Shown here: positions 7,809 through 17,346 of the stretch, piece after piece
Position numbering within the stretch: the first letter of the stretch is position 1
How the letters are laid out: each line of letters begins with the position of its first letter
Assembly (NCBI GenBank): GCA_947629855.1
Contig: CANRFI010000003.1
Span: 1 to 55,473 of the forward strand
Length of the DNA stretch: 55,473 nt
Source: an uncultured Clostridia bacterium
GTDB lineage: Bacteria; Bacillota_A; Clostridia; TANB77; CAG-508
Reading direction: 5' to 3'
Notes under the pieces: generated by a model
The model's input: only the letters and a program-made list of their open reading frames with translations
Told to the model about the DNA's origin: nothing
The model's database searches: none
Position numbers and translations under genes: made by a program

Positions 7809-10450
7809 ATGATAAATACAATCCAAAAGATTTTGAAGAAAAATTATATAAACATTGGGAAGAAAAAGGGTACTTCAAACCAAGTATGGACAAAAATAAA
7901 GAAAGCTATTGTATAATGATGCCACCACCAAATGTAACAGGAAAATTACATATGGGTCACGCACTAGATGGAACAATCCAAGATATTTTAATTCGTTATA
8001 AAAGAATGCAAGGGTATAACACTTTATGGCTTCCAGGAAGTGACCATGCTTCTATTTCTACAGAAATGAAAATTGTACAAAAATTAAAAGCAGAAGGAAA
8101 AACAAAACAAGATTTAGGAAGAGAAAAATTTATCGAGGAAGCTTGGGATTGGACTAAACTTTATGGAGGAACAATTCAAGAACAACAAAGAAAGTTAGGA
8201 TGTTCTTGTGATTGGGAAAGAAGAAGATTTACATTAGATGAAGGCTTATCAGATGCGGTTTTAGAGCAATTTGTAAATTTGTATAACAAAGGACTAATAT
8301 ATAAAGGAAAAAGAATGGTAAATTGGTGTACAAATTGCAACACATCTATATCTGATGCAGAAGTAGAATACAAAGAAGAAAATTCACATTTATGGCATAT
8401 TAGGTATAAAGTTAAAGGAGAAGACAAATTTATTATAGTTGCAACAACAAGACCTGAAACTATGCTTGGAGATACAGCAATTGCAGTTCATCCAGAAGAT
8501 GAAAGATATAAAGATTTAGTTGGAAAGACTTGTATTTTACCAATTATGAACAAAGAAATACCAATAATTGCAGATGAATTTGTAGAAAAAGAATTTGGAA
8601 CAGGAGCAGTAAAAATCACTCCAGCACACGATATGAATGATTATCAAGCAGGTATAAGGCACAATTTAGAAATTATAGAAGTATTTGATGAAAACTTTAA
8701 AATGGGTAATTTAGTTCCAGAATATGAAGGAATGGATTTATTAGATGCAAGAGTAAAAATTGTAGAAAAATTAAAACAAATAGGTGCATTAGTAAAAGAA
8801 GAAGAGTATGTTCATAATGTTGGAAAATGTGAAAGATGTAAAAACACAATAGAACCAAAAATATCTGAGCAATGGTTTGTAAAAATGAAAGAACTTGCAG
8901 AACCTGCAATAAAAGCAGTAAAAAATGGTGATGTAAAATTTGTTCCAAAAAGATATGAAAAAACATATTTTAATTGGATGGAAAATATACAAGACTGGTG
9001 TATTTCAAGACAATTATGGTGGGGACACAGAATACCTGCTTATTATTGCCAAGACTGTGGACATATGATGGTAGCTAAAAATAGACCAGATACTTGTGAA
9101 AAATGTAATTCAAATAATTTAGAACAAGACCCAGACACATTAGATACATGGTTTAGTTCTGCACTATGGCCATTTTCAACACTTGGTTGGCCAAATAAAG
9201 AATCAGAAGATTTAAAAGTATTTTATCCAACAAATGTCTTAGTAACAGGTTACGATATTATATTCTTCTGGGTTGCAAGAATGGTATTCTCAGGATTAGA
9301 AGTAATGAAAGAAAAGCCATTTAGTGATGTTTTAATACACGGAATTGTACGTGATAGTCAAGGAAGAAAAATGTCAAAAACTTTAGGAAATGGTGTAGAC
9401 CCAATAGAAGTAATAGAACAATATGGTGCAGATAGCTTAAGATTTTCTGTATTATCTGGAACTACAATGGGAAATGATATAAAATATATGCCAGAGAAAT
9501 TAGAACAAGCATCAAACTTTGCAAACAAAATATGGAATGCTGCTAAATTCATTTTAAATAACTTAGCATCAAAAGAAGAAGTCTTAGCATTTTCAGAAAC
9601 AATAAAAGATAAAGAAACTGGAAAATATAAATCAGAATGCCTAAAAATTGAAGACAGATGGATTTTAAATAAATTAGATAATTTAATAAAAACCGTTACA
9701 AAAAATATGGAAGACTATGACCTAGGAGTAGCTCTAGATAATATTTATAGTTTTATTTGGAATGAATTTTGTGATTGGTATATAGAAATAGTAAAAACTA
9801 GATTATATAGTGAGAATAAACAAGAAAAAATCCAAGTAAGTTTTGTTTTAAATTATGTATTTAGTAATAGCCTAAAATTGTTACATCCATTTATGCCATT
9901 TGTAACATCTCAAATTTATTCTGAATTAATTAATTATGATAACAAAGAATTAATGATATCTAGTTGGCCAGAAATAAAGCAGAGAGTAGATTATGATGAG
10001 AAAAATGACATTATAGAAAAAATAAAAGAAATTATTATAGAGATACGTAATGTAAGAGCAGTAAAAAATATTCATCCATCTAAAAAAGCAGACTTAATAT
10101 TTGTAACTCCAAAATATAAAGAAGAATTGGAAGAAGCCAAAGATTTTATATTAAAATTAGGTTTTGGAAAAACAATAAAAATTCAAGACAAAAAAATAGA
10201 TATTCCAAAAGAAGCTATTCAAATAATACAAGATGAAATAGAATTATATATGCCATTAGAAGGATTAATTGATAAAGAGGAAGAAAGAAAAAGAAAAGAA
10301 AACGAAATACAAAGATTAGAGCAAGAAGTTGCAAGATGTGAAAAAATGCTATCTAACCCAGGATTTATTAATAAAGCACCACAAGCAAAAATCGAAGAAG
10401 AAAAAGCAAAACTTGAAAAATATAGAGCAATGCTTGAAAAATTACAATAA
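7805..10450 (+). CDS. valS: Valyl-tRNA synthetase
   Basis: Class I aminoacyl-tRNA synthetase charging tRNA-Val. The HIGH motif reads HMGHA near residue 48, the large editing (CP1) insertion follows with TTRPETMLGD near 215 and cysteine pairs of zinc-ribbon type near 400, and KMSKTLGNG is near 522. The anticodon-binding domain and the C-terminal coiled coil characteristic of ValRS (residues about 815-881) are complete. Length 881 is normal. No in-frame CGG occurs across the gene. Its HCGI-type junctions (CAC GGA, GCG GTT) are read normally. Confidence 0.97.
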   Translation: MNDKYNPKDFEEKLYKHWEEKGYFKPSMDKNKESYCIMMPPPNVTGKLHMGHALDGTIQDILIRYKRMQGYNTLWLPGSDHASISTEMKIVQKLKAEGKTKQDLGREKFIEEAWDWTKLYGGTIQEQQRKLGCSCDWERRRFTLDEGLSDAVLEQFVNLYNKGLIYKGKRMVNWCTNCNTSISDAEVEYKEENSHLWHIRYKVKGEDKFIIVATTRPETMLGDTAIAVHPEDERYKDLVGKTCILPIMNKEIPIIADEFVEKEFGTGAVKITPAHDMNDYQAGIRHNLEIIEVFDENFKMGNLVPEYEGMDLLDARVKIVEKLKQIGALVKEEEYVHNVGKCERCKNTIEPKISEQWFVKMKELAEPAIKAVKNGDVKFVPKRYEKTYFNWMENIQDWCISRQLWWGHRIPAYYCQDCGHMMVAKNRPDTCEKCNSNNLEQDPDTLDTWFSSALWPFSTLGWPNKESEDLKVFYPTNVLVTGYDIIFFWVARMVFSGLEVMKEKPFSDVLIHGIVRDSQGRKMSKTLGNGVDPIEVIEQYGADSLRFSVLSGTTMGNDIKYMPEKLEQASNFANKIWNAAKFILNNLASKEEVLAFSETIKDKETGKYKSECLKIEDRWILNKLDNLIKTVTKNMEDYDLGVALDNIYSFIWNEFCDWYIEIVKTRLYSENKQEKIQVSFVLNYVFSNSLKLLHPFMPFVTSQIYSELINYDNKELMISSWPEIKQRVDYDEKNDIIEKIKEIIIEIRNVRAVKNIHPSKKADLIFVTPKYKEELEEAKDFILKLGFGKTIKIQDKKIDIPKEAIQIIQDEIELYMPLEGLIDKEEERKRKENEIQRLEQEVARCEKMLSNPGFINKAPQAKIEEEKAKLEKYRAMLEKLQ

Positions 10451-10458
10451 TACCAAAA

Positions 10459-10497
10459 AAGATACTTAATAAATTTTAAGTGTCTTTTTTTATATTC
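10459..10497 (+). terminator. Terminator after valS
   Basis: Long stem AAGATACTTAA / TTAAGTGTCTT with an AT loop and a seven-base T-run. Confidence 0.85.
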
Positions 10498-10526
10498 TAA
10501 GAAAGCTAATTGAGAATGTATTAAAA

Positions 10527-10552
10527 TGTCGAAAACTTCTTATGAATCGACA
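10527..10552 (+). promoter_or_regulatory. Spo0A boxes upstream of spoIIAA
   Basis: A perfect 0A box TGTCGAA at 10527-10533 and an inverted one-mismatch copy (TGTCGAT on the minus strand) at 10546-10552. They sit about 20-45 bases upstream of a sigma-A type -35, suitable for activation by phosphorylated Spo0A. Confidence 0.7.
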
Positions 10553-10572
10553 AAACTTCTACGATTTCGCTC

Positions 10573-10601
10573 TTGGAAAATAATGGAAAACATATTATAA
10601 T
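10573..10601 (+). promoter_or_regulatory. Candidate promoter of the spoIIA operon
   Basis: TTGGAA (10573-10578), 17-base spacer, TATAAT (10596-10601). This looks sigma-A-like; I could not find a convincing sigma-H element here. Confidence 0.55.
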
Positions 10602-10629
10602 CTTAAAAGAAAAACGAAAGGAGACAAAT

Positions 10630-10956
10630 ATGGAATCGAAATTTTATGAAGAGGACAAGCTTCTAGTTTTTAAAATAACAGAAGAAATTGATGATTGTAG
10701 TGTACAAAAGATAAGGAGGAGAGCAGATTATGAAATGGAAAGATATATGCCTAAAAAAGTTATATTTGATTTTAATAGTGTTACTTTCATGGACAGTGCA
10801 GGAATAGGAATGATAATTGGAAGATATAAATTTGCCAATATCATAGGTGCAAAATTTGGAGTTGCAAACCTAACACAAAGTGTTAGAAAAATCTTCGAAA
10901 TGAGCGGAATTTTAAAACTAATTCCAGATGCAACAGAAGAAATAAAAGCATCATAA
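10630..10956 (+). CDS. spoIIAA: Anti-sigma factor antagonist SpoIIAA
   Basis: A 108-residue STAS-domain protein. FDFNSVTFMDSAGIGMIIGRY near residues 50-65 contains the phosphorylatable serine of the DSAG motif. In the unphosphorylated state it frees sigma-F from SpoIIAB in the forespore. The start chosen is the ATG at 10630 after AAAGGAGAC; an in-frame ATG upstream at 10573 lies inside the promoter region. It is the first gene of the classic spoIIAA-spoIIAB-sigF trio. Confidence 0.95.
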   Translation: MESKFYEEDKLLVFKITEEIDDCSVQKIRRRADYEMERYMPKKVIFDFNSVTFMDSAGIGMIIGRYKFANIIGAKFGVANLTQSVRKIFEMSGILKLIPDATEEIKAS

Positions 10957-10974
10957 GAAAGGAGAGATAGTAAA

Positions 10975-11448
10975 ATGGAAGATAATTTTGAAAATGAAAT
11001 GAAATTAGAATTTATTAGTAAAGCAAATAATGAAGCATTTGCAAGAATAACAATAGCTGCTTTTGTATCTGGACTTGATCCAAACATAGAAGAACTTGCA
11101 GACATAAAAACTGCTGTATCAGAAGCAGTAACAAATTGTATTATTCACGGATATGAGAATAAGCAAGGAATAGTAAAAATTGTAGGAAAAATAAAACAAA
11201 ATGAAGTAATACTAGAAATATCAGACACAGGAAAAGGAATTGAAAATGTTGATATGGCTAAAGAACCATTATACACAACCAAACCAAATTTAGAAAGATC
11301 AGGAATGGGATTTACAATAATGGAAAGCTTTATGGATGAAGTAAAAGTAGAGTCAGTATTAGATTTAGGTACAAAAGTAACTATGAAAAAGAAAATAAAA
11401 CCTAAAGTAGATGACAAAGAGGAAATTCAAGTAATTACAAAAGATTAA
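10975..11448 (+). CDS. spoIIAB: Anti-sigma F factor / serine kinase SpoIIAB
   Basis: A 157-residue GHKL-fold kinase that binds and inhibits sigma-F and phosphorylates SpoIIAA. The N-box is [15 protein letters not shown] near residues 42-56, the ATP-lid glycines are DTGKGIENV near 83-91, and [12 protein letters not shown] near 109-120 forms the G2 region. RBS GAAAGGAGAG precedes the ATG. The CAC GGA junction in the N-box contains an out-of-frame CGG and is read without shift. Confidence 0.96.
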   Translation: MEDNFENEMKLEFISKANNEAFARITIAAFVSGLDPNIEELADIKTAVSEAVTNCIIHGYENKQGIVKIVGKIKQNEVILEISDTGKGIENVDMAKEPLYTTKPNLERSGMGFTIMESFMDEVKVESVLDLGTKVTMKKKIKPKVDDKEEIQVITKD

Positions 11449-11470
11449 AAAAGTAGGGGTTAAAAAATAT

Positions 11471-12209
11471 ATGTATGAAAACGATTATGAAGCAATAAAA
11501 GAAGCCCAAGCACGGAGATAACAGCGAATTGGAAAAACTAATAGAAAGAAATAATGGATTAATATGGAGTATAGTAAAAAGATTTAATGGAAGAGGATAT
11601 GAAATAGAAGATTTATATCAAATTGCGTGTATAGGTTTTATAAAATCAATAAAGCGTTTTGATTTAAGCTTTGATGTTAAACTATCAACTTATGCTGTGC
11701 CATATATGATTGGAGAAATAAAAAGACACATTAGAGATGATGGACCTGTTAAAGTTAGTAGAAGTATAAAAGAATTAGCAATTAAAATAAAAGAGTTACA
11801 AAAAGAATACTTCTATAAAAAAGGTAAAGAAATAACAATTAATCAATTAACAAAAGAATTAAAAACTTCAAAAGAAGATATAGTTTTAGCTTTAGAATCT
11901 ACTAGTAGTATAGAATCAATAGAATCAAGCACTTATACAAATCAGAAAGATGGAAATATTATTAGTCTATTAGAAACTTTAAGTGACAACCAAAATGAAG
12001 AGGAAATAATAACAAATAAATTAACAATAAAAGAATTACTAGAAGGATTAGAAGCAAGAGAAAGAGAAATTATACTTTTAAGATTTTATAAGGAAAAAAC
12101 ACAATCAGAAGTAGCAAAAATTTTAGGAATTACACAAGTACAGGTTTCAAGAACAGAACGTAAAATTTTAGAAAAAATGAGAAAGAAATTAACATATCAA
12201 CTTTTCTAA
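11471..12209 (+). CDS. sigF: RNA polymerase sigma-F factor (one in-frame CGG shift site)
   Basis: Sigma-F is the first forespore-specific sigma factor. Start ATG at 11471 lies 11 bases after AGGGG. After only 14 codons (ending EAQA) the frame hits CGG at 11513; skipping the C gives EAQAGDNSELEKLI, the expected sigma region 1.2 entry, and continues to the stop at 12209, 245 residues in total. Region 2 (IEDLYQIACIGFIKSIKRFD), region 3 and the region 4 HTH (KTQSEVAKILGITQVQVSR) are intact. Starting instead at TTG/GAA codons after the break would delete part of region 1.2/2.1. The shift site this early makes any frameshift efficiency directly rate-limiting for forespore gene expression. Confidence 0.94.
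11513..11516 (+). other. CGGA +1 site in sigF (Gly15)
   Basis: Follows GCA; restores the AGD motif at the entry to the sigma core. Without a shift the frame meets TAA at 11519-11521. Confidence 0.93.
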
Positions 12210-12229
12210 TAAAAGGAGGAGATGTAGTT

Positions 12230-13256
12230 GTGAAAAAATTTTTGTTATATTTTTTTGCCTTTATATTTATTTGTTTTCTGCTACCTGCGATTTTAACAAA
12301 AACAGAAATTCCTACAAATGCTAAAAGTGAAGAACAAAATGAAAAAGAAAAAGAAACAAATACCGAAACATCTGAAAAAACAGAAGAAAAATACAACTAT
12401 AAAAAATATGGTACTATACAATTATTACATAAAGAAACTGGACAAGTAGAAAATATAGAATTAGATAATTACCTATACAATGTAGTATCAGCAGAAATGC
12501 CAGTAGATTATGAAATAGAAGCATTGAAAGCACAAGCAGTAGTTGCAAGAACTTATACTATTTATAAGGTAAACAATAAAAAACACGAAAATGCTGATAT
12601 CTGTGATGATTCTAATTGCTGTCAAGCTTGGATTTCAAAAGAAAAACGATTAGAAAGGTGGGAAGAAAGCAAAAGAGAAAGTAATTGGGCAAAAATAGAA
12701 CAATGTGTAAATGAAACAAAACGGAAAAATTATTACCTATCAAAATCAGCCAATAAATGCTTTCTTTCATTCTAATAGTGGAGGAAAAACAGAAATCCCT
12801 GTAAATGTTTGGGGAGGAAGTGGATATCCATATTTACAAGTAGTAGAAACAGCAGGAGAAGAAGGATATTCACAGTATCTTTCAGAAGTTGAACTTTCAA
12901 ATGATGAATTAATAAATAAATTAAAAGCAACATATGAAGACATTAAAATTGATTTTTCAAATGAAGAAGATATTAAAATAATAGAATACACAGATAGCAA
13001 TAGAGTAAAAACAGTTAAATTTGGAAATCATAATATTTCAGGAGTAGAGGCAAGAAAAATTTTTAATCTAAAATCTGCAAATTTTGAAATAACAAAACAA
13101 GAAGGAAAAATTAAATTTACAGTAAAAGGATATGGACATGGTGTTGGTATGAGCCAAACAGGAGCAGATAGTCTTGCAAAAGATGGAAAAAACTTTGAAG
13201 ACATTATTCATCATTTCTATTCAAATGTAGAAATAAAAGAAATAAATTCCATTTAA
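12230..13256 (+). CDS. spoIID: Stage II sporulation protein SpoIID (one in-frame CGG shift site)
   Basis: SpoIID is a membrane-anchored lytic transglycosylase that degrades peptidoglycan during engulfment. GTG start at 12230 after AAAGGAGG. Residues 3-20 form the membrane anchor, followed by an acidic linker. The catalytic domain has LYNVVSAEMP (with the conserved Glu) near residue 84, a Cys-containing segment CDDSNCCQ, FFHSNSGG after the break, and GYGHGVGMSQTGA near the C-terminus. The conventional frame stops at 12775. Skipping C at 12722 (ETKGKIITY) gives a complete 341-residue protein. It sits between sigF and spoIIQ, its partner in engulfment. Confidence 0.93.
12722..12725 (+). other. 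CGGA +1 site in spoIID (Gly165)
   Basis: Follows AAA. Removing the C gives ETKGKIIT; removing an A instead would give ETNGKIIT, so this is the one site where the inserted base is ambiguous. Confidence 0.88.
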
Positions 13257-13259
13257 TAT

Positions 13260-13288
13260 GTATAATCTTTTCAAAATAGGAAATAATT
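13260..13288 (+). promoter_or_regulatory. Candidate sigma-F promoter of spoIIQ
   Basis: GTATA (13260-13264) and GGAAATAATT (13279-13288) resemble the sigma-F -35 (GYWTA) and -10 elements. The 14-base spacer is slightly short, so this is tentative. Confidence 0.35.
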
Positions 13289-13318
13289 TTATTAATAAAA
13301 CTATTTAAGGAGGATTAT

Positions 13319-14173
13319 ATGAGAAGACAAAATAGAAAAGCAAATGTGCAAGATAAAACTTTAACAGACAAAATTATTTTATATGCAGGTATTGGAGTTG
13401 CTATTTTAGCAGTTATCGTAATTGCTTTATTTATTTATAGCAAGAATTTAAGTGATAATGTAAAAAATAGTACAATGAGTTTAGAAAAAATGGCTAATAT
13501 GACAAATAACACACAAAATACTCAAAACAATGAACAAACTGAAAGCACCAGTATAGAGATTGGAAAATCAGTGGAGGAATCAGAAAATGAACTAAATACT
13601 AATACTATGAATATGTCTAGCAATGTAAATACAGTAGGTCAAACTACAAAAAGTAATACAACAAATACAGCAAGTACGACTAACCAAACAAAAAATACTT
13701 CAAGTAAAGAAAATGTTACAGAAAATCAAAATAAAACTAATAATACAACACAAGAAAACAAAAAAGAATTAAGCTTTGCAAAACCAGTAAAAGGAGATAT
13801 AGTAAGAGAATATGCAAAAGATAATCTAATATATTCAGACACATTAGAAGAATGGACAACACATTTAGGAATAGATATAAAAGCAGATAAAACAACAGTA
13901 GTAAATTCTGCAGAAGCGGGAACAGTTAAATCAATTAAAAATGATCCAAGATATGGCTTAACAATTGTAATAGACCATGGAGATGGATATCAAACAATTT
14001 ATTCTAATTTGCTAACTTCTGAATATGTAGTAGAAGGTGAAAAAGTAGAAAAAGGACAAGCAATAGGAACAGTTGGAAACACAGGAGTATTTGAGATTAC
14101 AGATGAGCCACACTTACATTTTGAGATACTAAAAGACTCTTTACAAGTAGATCCAAGCATTTATATAAAATAA
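13319..14173 (+). CDS. spoIIQ: SpoIIQ-like M23 peptidase-domain protein
   Basis: A 284-residue protein with a membrane helix (about 20-42), a long Thr/Asn/Ser-rich linker, and a C-terminal LytM (M23) domain from about residue 155. Zinc ligands appear intact: THLGIDI supplies His and Asp, and EPHLHFEI the final His, as in clostridial SpoIIQ but unlike the degenerate Bacillus copy. SpoIIQ in the forespore membrane binds SpoIIIAH (3588) to form the channel. Its position right after spoIID supports the assignment over a generic M23 endopeptidase. RBS AAGGAGG. Confidence 0.88.
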   Translation: MRRQNRKANVQDKTLTDKIILYAGIGVAILAVIVIALFIYSKNLSDNVKNSTMSLEKMANMTNNTQNTQNNEQTESTSIEIGKSVEESENELNTNTMNMSSNVNTVGQTTKSNTTNTASTTNQTKNTSSKENVTENQNKTNNTTQENKKELSFAKPVKGDIVREYAKDNLIYSDTLEEWTTHLGIDIKADKTTVVNSAEAGTVKSIKNDPRYGLTIVIDHGDGYQTIYSNLLTSEYVVEGEKVEKGQAIGTVGNTGVFEITDEPHLHFEILKDSLQVDPSIYIK

Positions 14174-14221
14174 TATTAATTATATTTATGAGAAATATTC
14201 AATATTATAGAAAAGAAATCT

Positions 14222-14257
14222 TAAAAATGTCAAAAATATGTTTGACATTTTTTTGTT
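14222..14257 (+). terminator. Hairpin ending the spoIIQ unit and overlapping the lexA promoter
   Basis: Arms AAAATGTCAAA and TTTGACATTTT with a six-base loop and T-run. The right arm contains the lexA -35 TTGACA, so one palindrome serves as terminator and possibly as a regulatory site. Confidence 0.7.
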
Positions 14258-14270
14258 TGTATGATATGAT
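14242..14270 (+). promoter_or_regulatory. lexA promoter
   Basis: Consensus TTGACA (14242-14247), 17-base spacer, TATGAT (14265-14270). A weak LexA-like core AAAAATATGTTT overlaps the upstream side. Confidence 0.75.
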
Positions 14271-14300
14271 AATGAAAAATATGGAAATGGAGTGATAGAT

Positions 14301-14951
14301 ATGCCTAGAAAAAGACCAGAATTAAATAAAAGAGAAAAAGCAATATTAAAATTCATTGAAAAACAAATTATGACACAAGGATATCCACCATCAGTAAGAG
14401 AAATAGGAAAAGCAGTAGGATTAAGTTCAACAGCAACAGTACACGGATACTTAGCAAAATTAGATGAAAAAGGATATATTAAAAAACAAGATAAAAAAGG
14501 AAGAACCTTAAGACTATTAAAAGGAGGTTCAGGAGAGCCAAAGAAAACATCAAGCAAAGACTTCTATACACAAAAAGAATTAGTAGAAGTTCCAATAGTA
14601 GGTAGAATTACAGCTGGAGAGCCAATTTTAGCAGTAGAAAACATAACAGATACTTTCCCAATTCCAATTGATTTTGTTGGAAACTCTGAAAGCTTTATGC
14701 TTACTGTTAGAGGAGAAAGTATGATAGAAGCTGGAATTTTAGATGGAGATTATATTTTAGTAAAAAAACAAAACACAGCAAAGAATGGAGAAATTGTAGT
14801 AGCATTAATTGGAGATGAAGCAACAGTTAAAACATTTTATAAAGAAAAAGACCATATTAGATTACAACCAGAAAATTCTACAATGGATCCAATAATTGTT
14901 CCAACTTGTGAAATTTTAGGAAAAGTTGGAGGAGTATTTAGAAAAATGTAG
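14301..14951 (+). CDS. lexA: LexA repressor
   Basis: SOS regulator with an N-terminal winged helix ([23 protein letters not shown] near residues 27-49) and a C-terminal self-cleaving protease domain. The cleavage site is Ala-Gly in RITAGEP (near 100); the catalytic Ser is in RGESM (near 138) and the Lys in EATVKTF (near 175). ATG 14301 is chosen over the GTG at 14292 because GGAGTGAT is then correctly spaced. Length 216. recA (54170) is in the same window, with its own candidate operator. Confidence 0.96.
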   Translation: MPRKRPELNKREKAILKFIEKQIMTQGYPPSVREIGKAVGLSSTATVHGYLAKLDEKGYIKKQDKKGRTLRLLKGGSGEPKKTSSKDFYTQKELVEVPIVGRITAGEPILAVENITDTFPIPIDFVGNSESFMLTVRGESMIEAGILDGDYILVKKQNTAKNGEIVVALIGDEATVKTFYKEKDHIRLQPENSTMDPIIVPTCEILGKVGGVFRKM

Positions 14952-14981
14952 AAATTTCACTAAAAATTCACATAAATAAAG

Positions 14982-15024
14982 TTGACAAATAAGCACTGTA
15001 TCAAATATAATTTAAGATACAGTG
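14982..15024 (+). promoter_or_regulatory. Promoter and perfect inverted-repeat operator of the ABC exporter operon
   Basis: TTGACA (14982-14987), 18-base spacer, TATAAT (15006-15011). A perfect inverted repeat CACTGTATC (14994-15002) / GATACAGTG (15016-15024) is centred on the -10 box, with a 13-base AT spacer. There is no T-run after it, so it reads as a repressor operator, not a terminator. Confidence 0.7.
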
Positions 15025-15074
15025 TTTATTTATTAAAAACAATTTAAGAAAATAAAACAAGAAAGGAAGAAACA

Positions 15075-17343
15075 ATGTTTAAAGTCTTAAAAAATTTAAA
15101 ACAATCATTTTGGTCAGTTCTTGTAATAATCATTTTATTATGTGTGCAAGCAACTGCTGATTTAGCATTACCAGACTATACATCTAAAATTGTAAATGGA
15201 GGAATTCAAGCAGGAGGAATAGAATCAGCAATACCAGAAATAATTACAAAAGAAGATATGAATAATTTGCTATTATTTACAGATAAAGATGAAGAAATTT
15301 TAGACAATTATTCTTTAATCGGAAATGAACAAAATGAATTCGAAACAAAAATTACAAATAAATATTTAGGAAAAAATAAAAATATAGAGTCAGACACACT
15401 TTACATATTAAAAGAACTAAATAATGATGAAAAAGAAGAATTTGAAACATTAATTTCCACACCACTTATGATATTAACTACTGTTGAAGATGAAGAAACA
15501 GCAAACCAGATTAAAGAAAAAATCACAGAAAATATGGCTGAAATTCAAAAGCAGTTATTTGCATCACAAAGTTTAATGGAAATTATTAAAGGTATACCAG
15601 AAACTCAAAGAAATCAAATGTTATCAAGTTTTACTTCAAAAATAGAACAAATGTCAGATTCAATAAAAAGTCAGGCAGCTATTAGTTCTGTAAAAGTAAT
15701 ATACAAAAATGCTGGTGTAGATACTGACAAACTTCAAAATGATTATATTTTGTATACAGGATTGCAAATGTTAGGTGTTGCATTAATTAGTATGGTATCT
15801 GCAGTCATAATTATGTTATTATCAGCAAGAGTTGCTGCTAAACTTGGAAGAACATTAAGAGAAAAAGTATTTAAAAAAGTAACTACATTTTCTAATAAAG
15901 AATTATCAGAATTTTCTACAGCATCTTTAATAACTCGTAGTACAAATGATGTTCAACAAATACAAATGCTACTTGCTATGTTATTTAGAGTAGTAGTATA
16001 TGCACCAATTATGGGAATAGGTGGTTTTACAAAAGTACTTACAAATACTGATAATAGTATGGCTTGGGTTATAGGAGTTGCCATTTTAGCTATTTTATTT
16101 GTAATAGGAACATTATTTATTCTTGCTATGCCTAAATTTAAAAAACTACAAGATTTAATTGATAGACTAAATCTTGTATCAAGAGAAATATTAACAGGAT
16201 TACCAGTAATTAGAGCATTTAATAAAGAGAAAAAAGAAGAAGAAAGATTTGAAAAAGCAAATTTTGATTTAATGAAAACCAATATTTTTGTTAACAGAGC
16301 TATGTCTATGATGATGCCATTACTAATGTTCATTATGAACTCAATTGCAATTTTAATTATTTGGGTAGGAGCTCATAGTATAGATGAAGGATTAATACAA
16401 GTAGGAGATATGATGGCATTTATTCAATATACAATGCATATTGTTATGTCCTTCTTAGTAATTTCAATGATTTCTATTATGCTACCAAGAGCTGCAATAT
16501 CTGCAAAACGTATAAATGAAGTAATTGAAAAAGATATAAGCATAAAAGATGCTCCAAAAACAAAAAAATTTGATGAAAACAAAAAGGGATTAGTACAATT
16601 TAAAAATGTATCTTTCCGTTATCCTGATGCAGATACAGAAATATTATCAGATATTGATTTTACAGCAAAACCTGGTCAGACAACAGCAATTATTCGGAAG
16701 TACAGGAAGTGGAAAATCAACAATAGTAAATTTATTACCAAGATTCTATGATGTAACAGGTGGAGAAATTTTAATAGATGGTGTAAACATTAAAGAAGTT
16801 TCACAAAAAGATTTAAGAGATATAATTGGATTTGTACCACAAAAAGGAGTTTTATTCTCAGGAACAATTGAATCAAACATTAAATATTCAGATGATAATA
16901 TGTCAGATGAAAAAATGTATGAAGCAGCAGAAATAGCACAAGCAACGGAATTTATAGAAGACAAAGAAAAGAAATATAAAGATCCAATCTCACAAGGTGG
17001 AGGAAATGTTTCTGGAGGGCAAAAACAACGTTTATCAATTGCAAGAGCCATTGCAAAAGACCCTGAAATATTTGTATTTGATGATAGCTTTTCAGCATTA
17101 GATTTTAAAACAGATAGTAAATTAAGAGAAGAATTATCAAAAAGAACGAAAAATAAAACAGTAATTATAGTAGCACAGAGAATTAATACAATTTTAAATG
17201 CAGACCAAATTATTGTATTAGAAGAAGGAAAAGTAGTAGGAATTGGAACTCACGAAGAATTACTTGATAATAACGAAACATATAGACAAATTGCACTTTC
17301 ACAATTATCAGAAGAAGAACTAAAAAAGAAAGGAGACAACTAA
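15075..17343 (+). CDS. ABC exporter half-transporter, degenerate-site subunit (one CGG shift site)
   Basis: A fused membrane/ATPase exporter subunit of 755 residues. The membrane domain has an unusual extra segment of about 190 residues between helix 1 (15-35) and helix 2 (about 230), presumably extracytoplasmic. The nucleotide domain shows Walker A GSTGSGKST with its first glycine at the break, signature VSGGQKQRL, and Walker B ending VFDDSFSALD, where the catalytic glutamate position is Asp. That makes it the non-catalytic-site half of a heterodimer like BmrC. The frame breaks at 16695; skipping C restores the P-loop. It ends three bases before the partner gene. Confidence 0.92.
16695..16698 (+). 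other. CGGA +1 site in the Walker A motif (Gly541)
   Basis: Follows ATT. The glycine is the first of GSTGSGKST, so correct decoding here is needed for nucleotide binding. Confidence 0.93.
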
Positions 17344-17346
17344 ATT

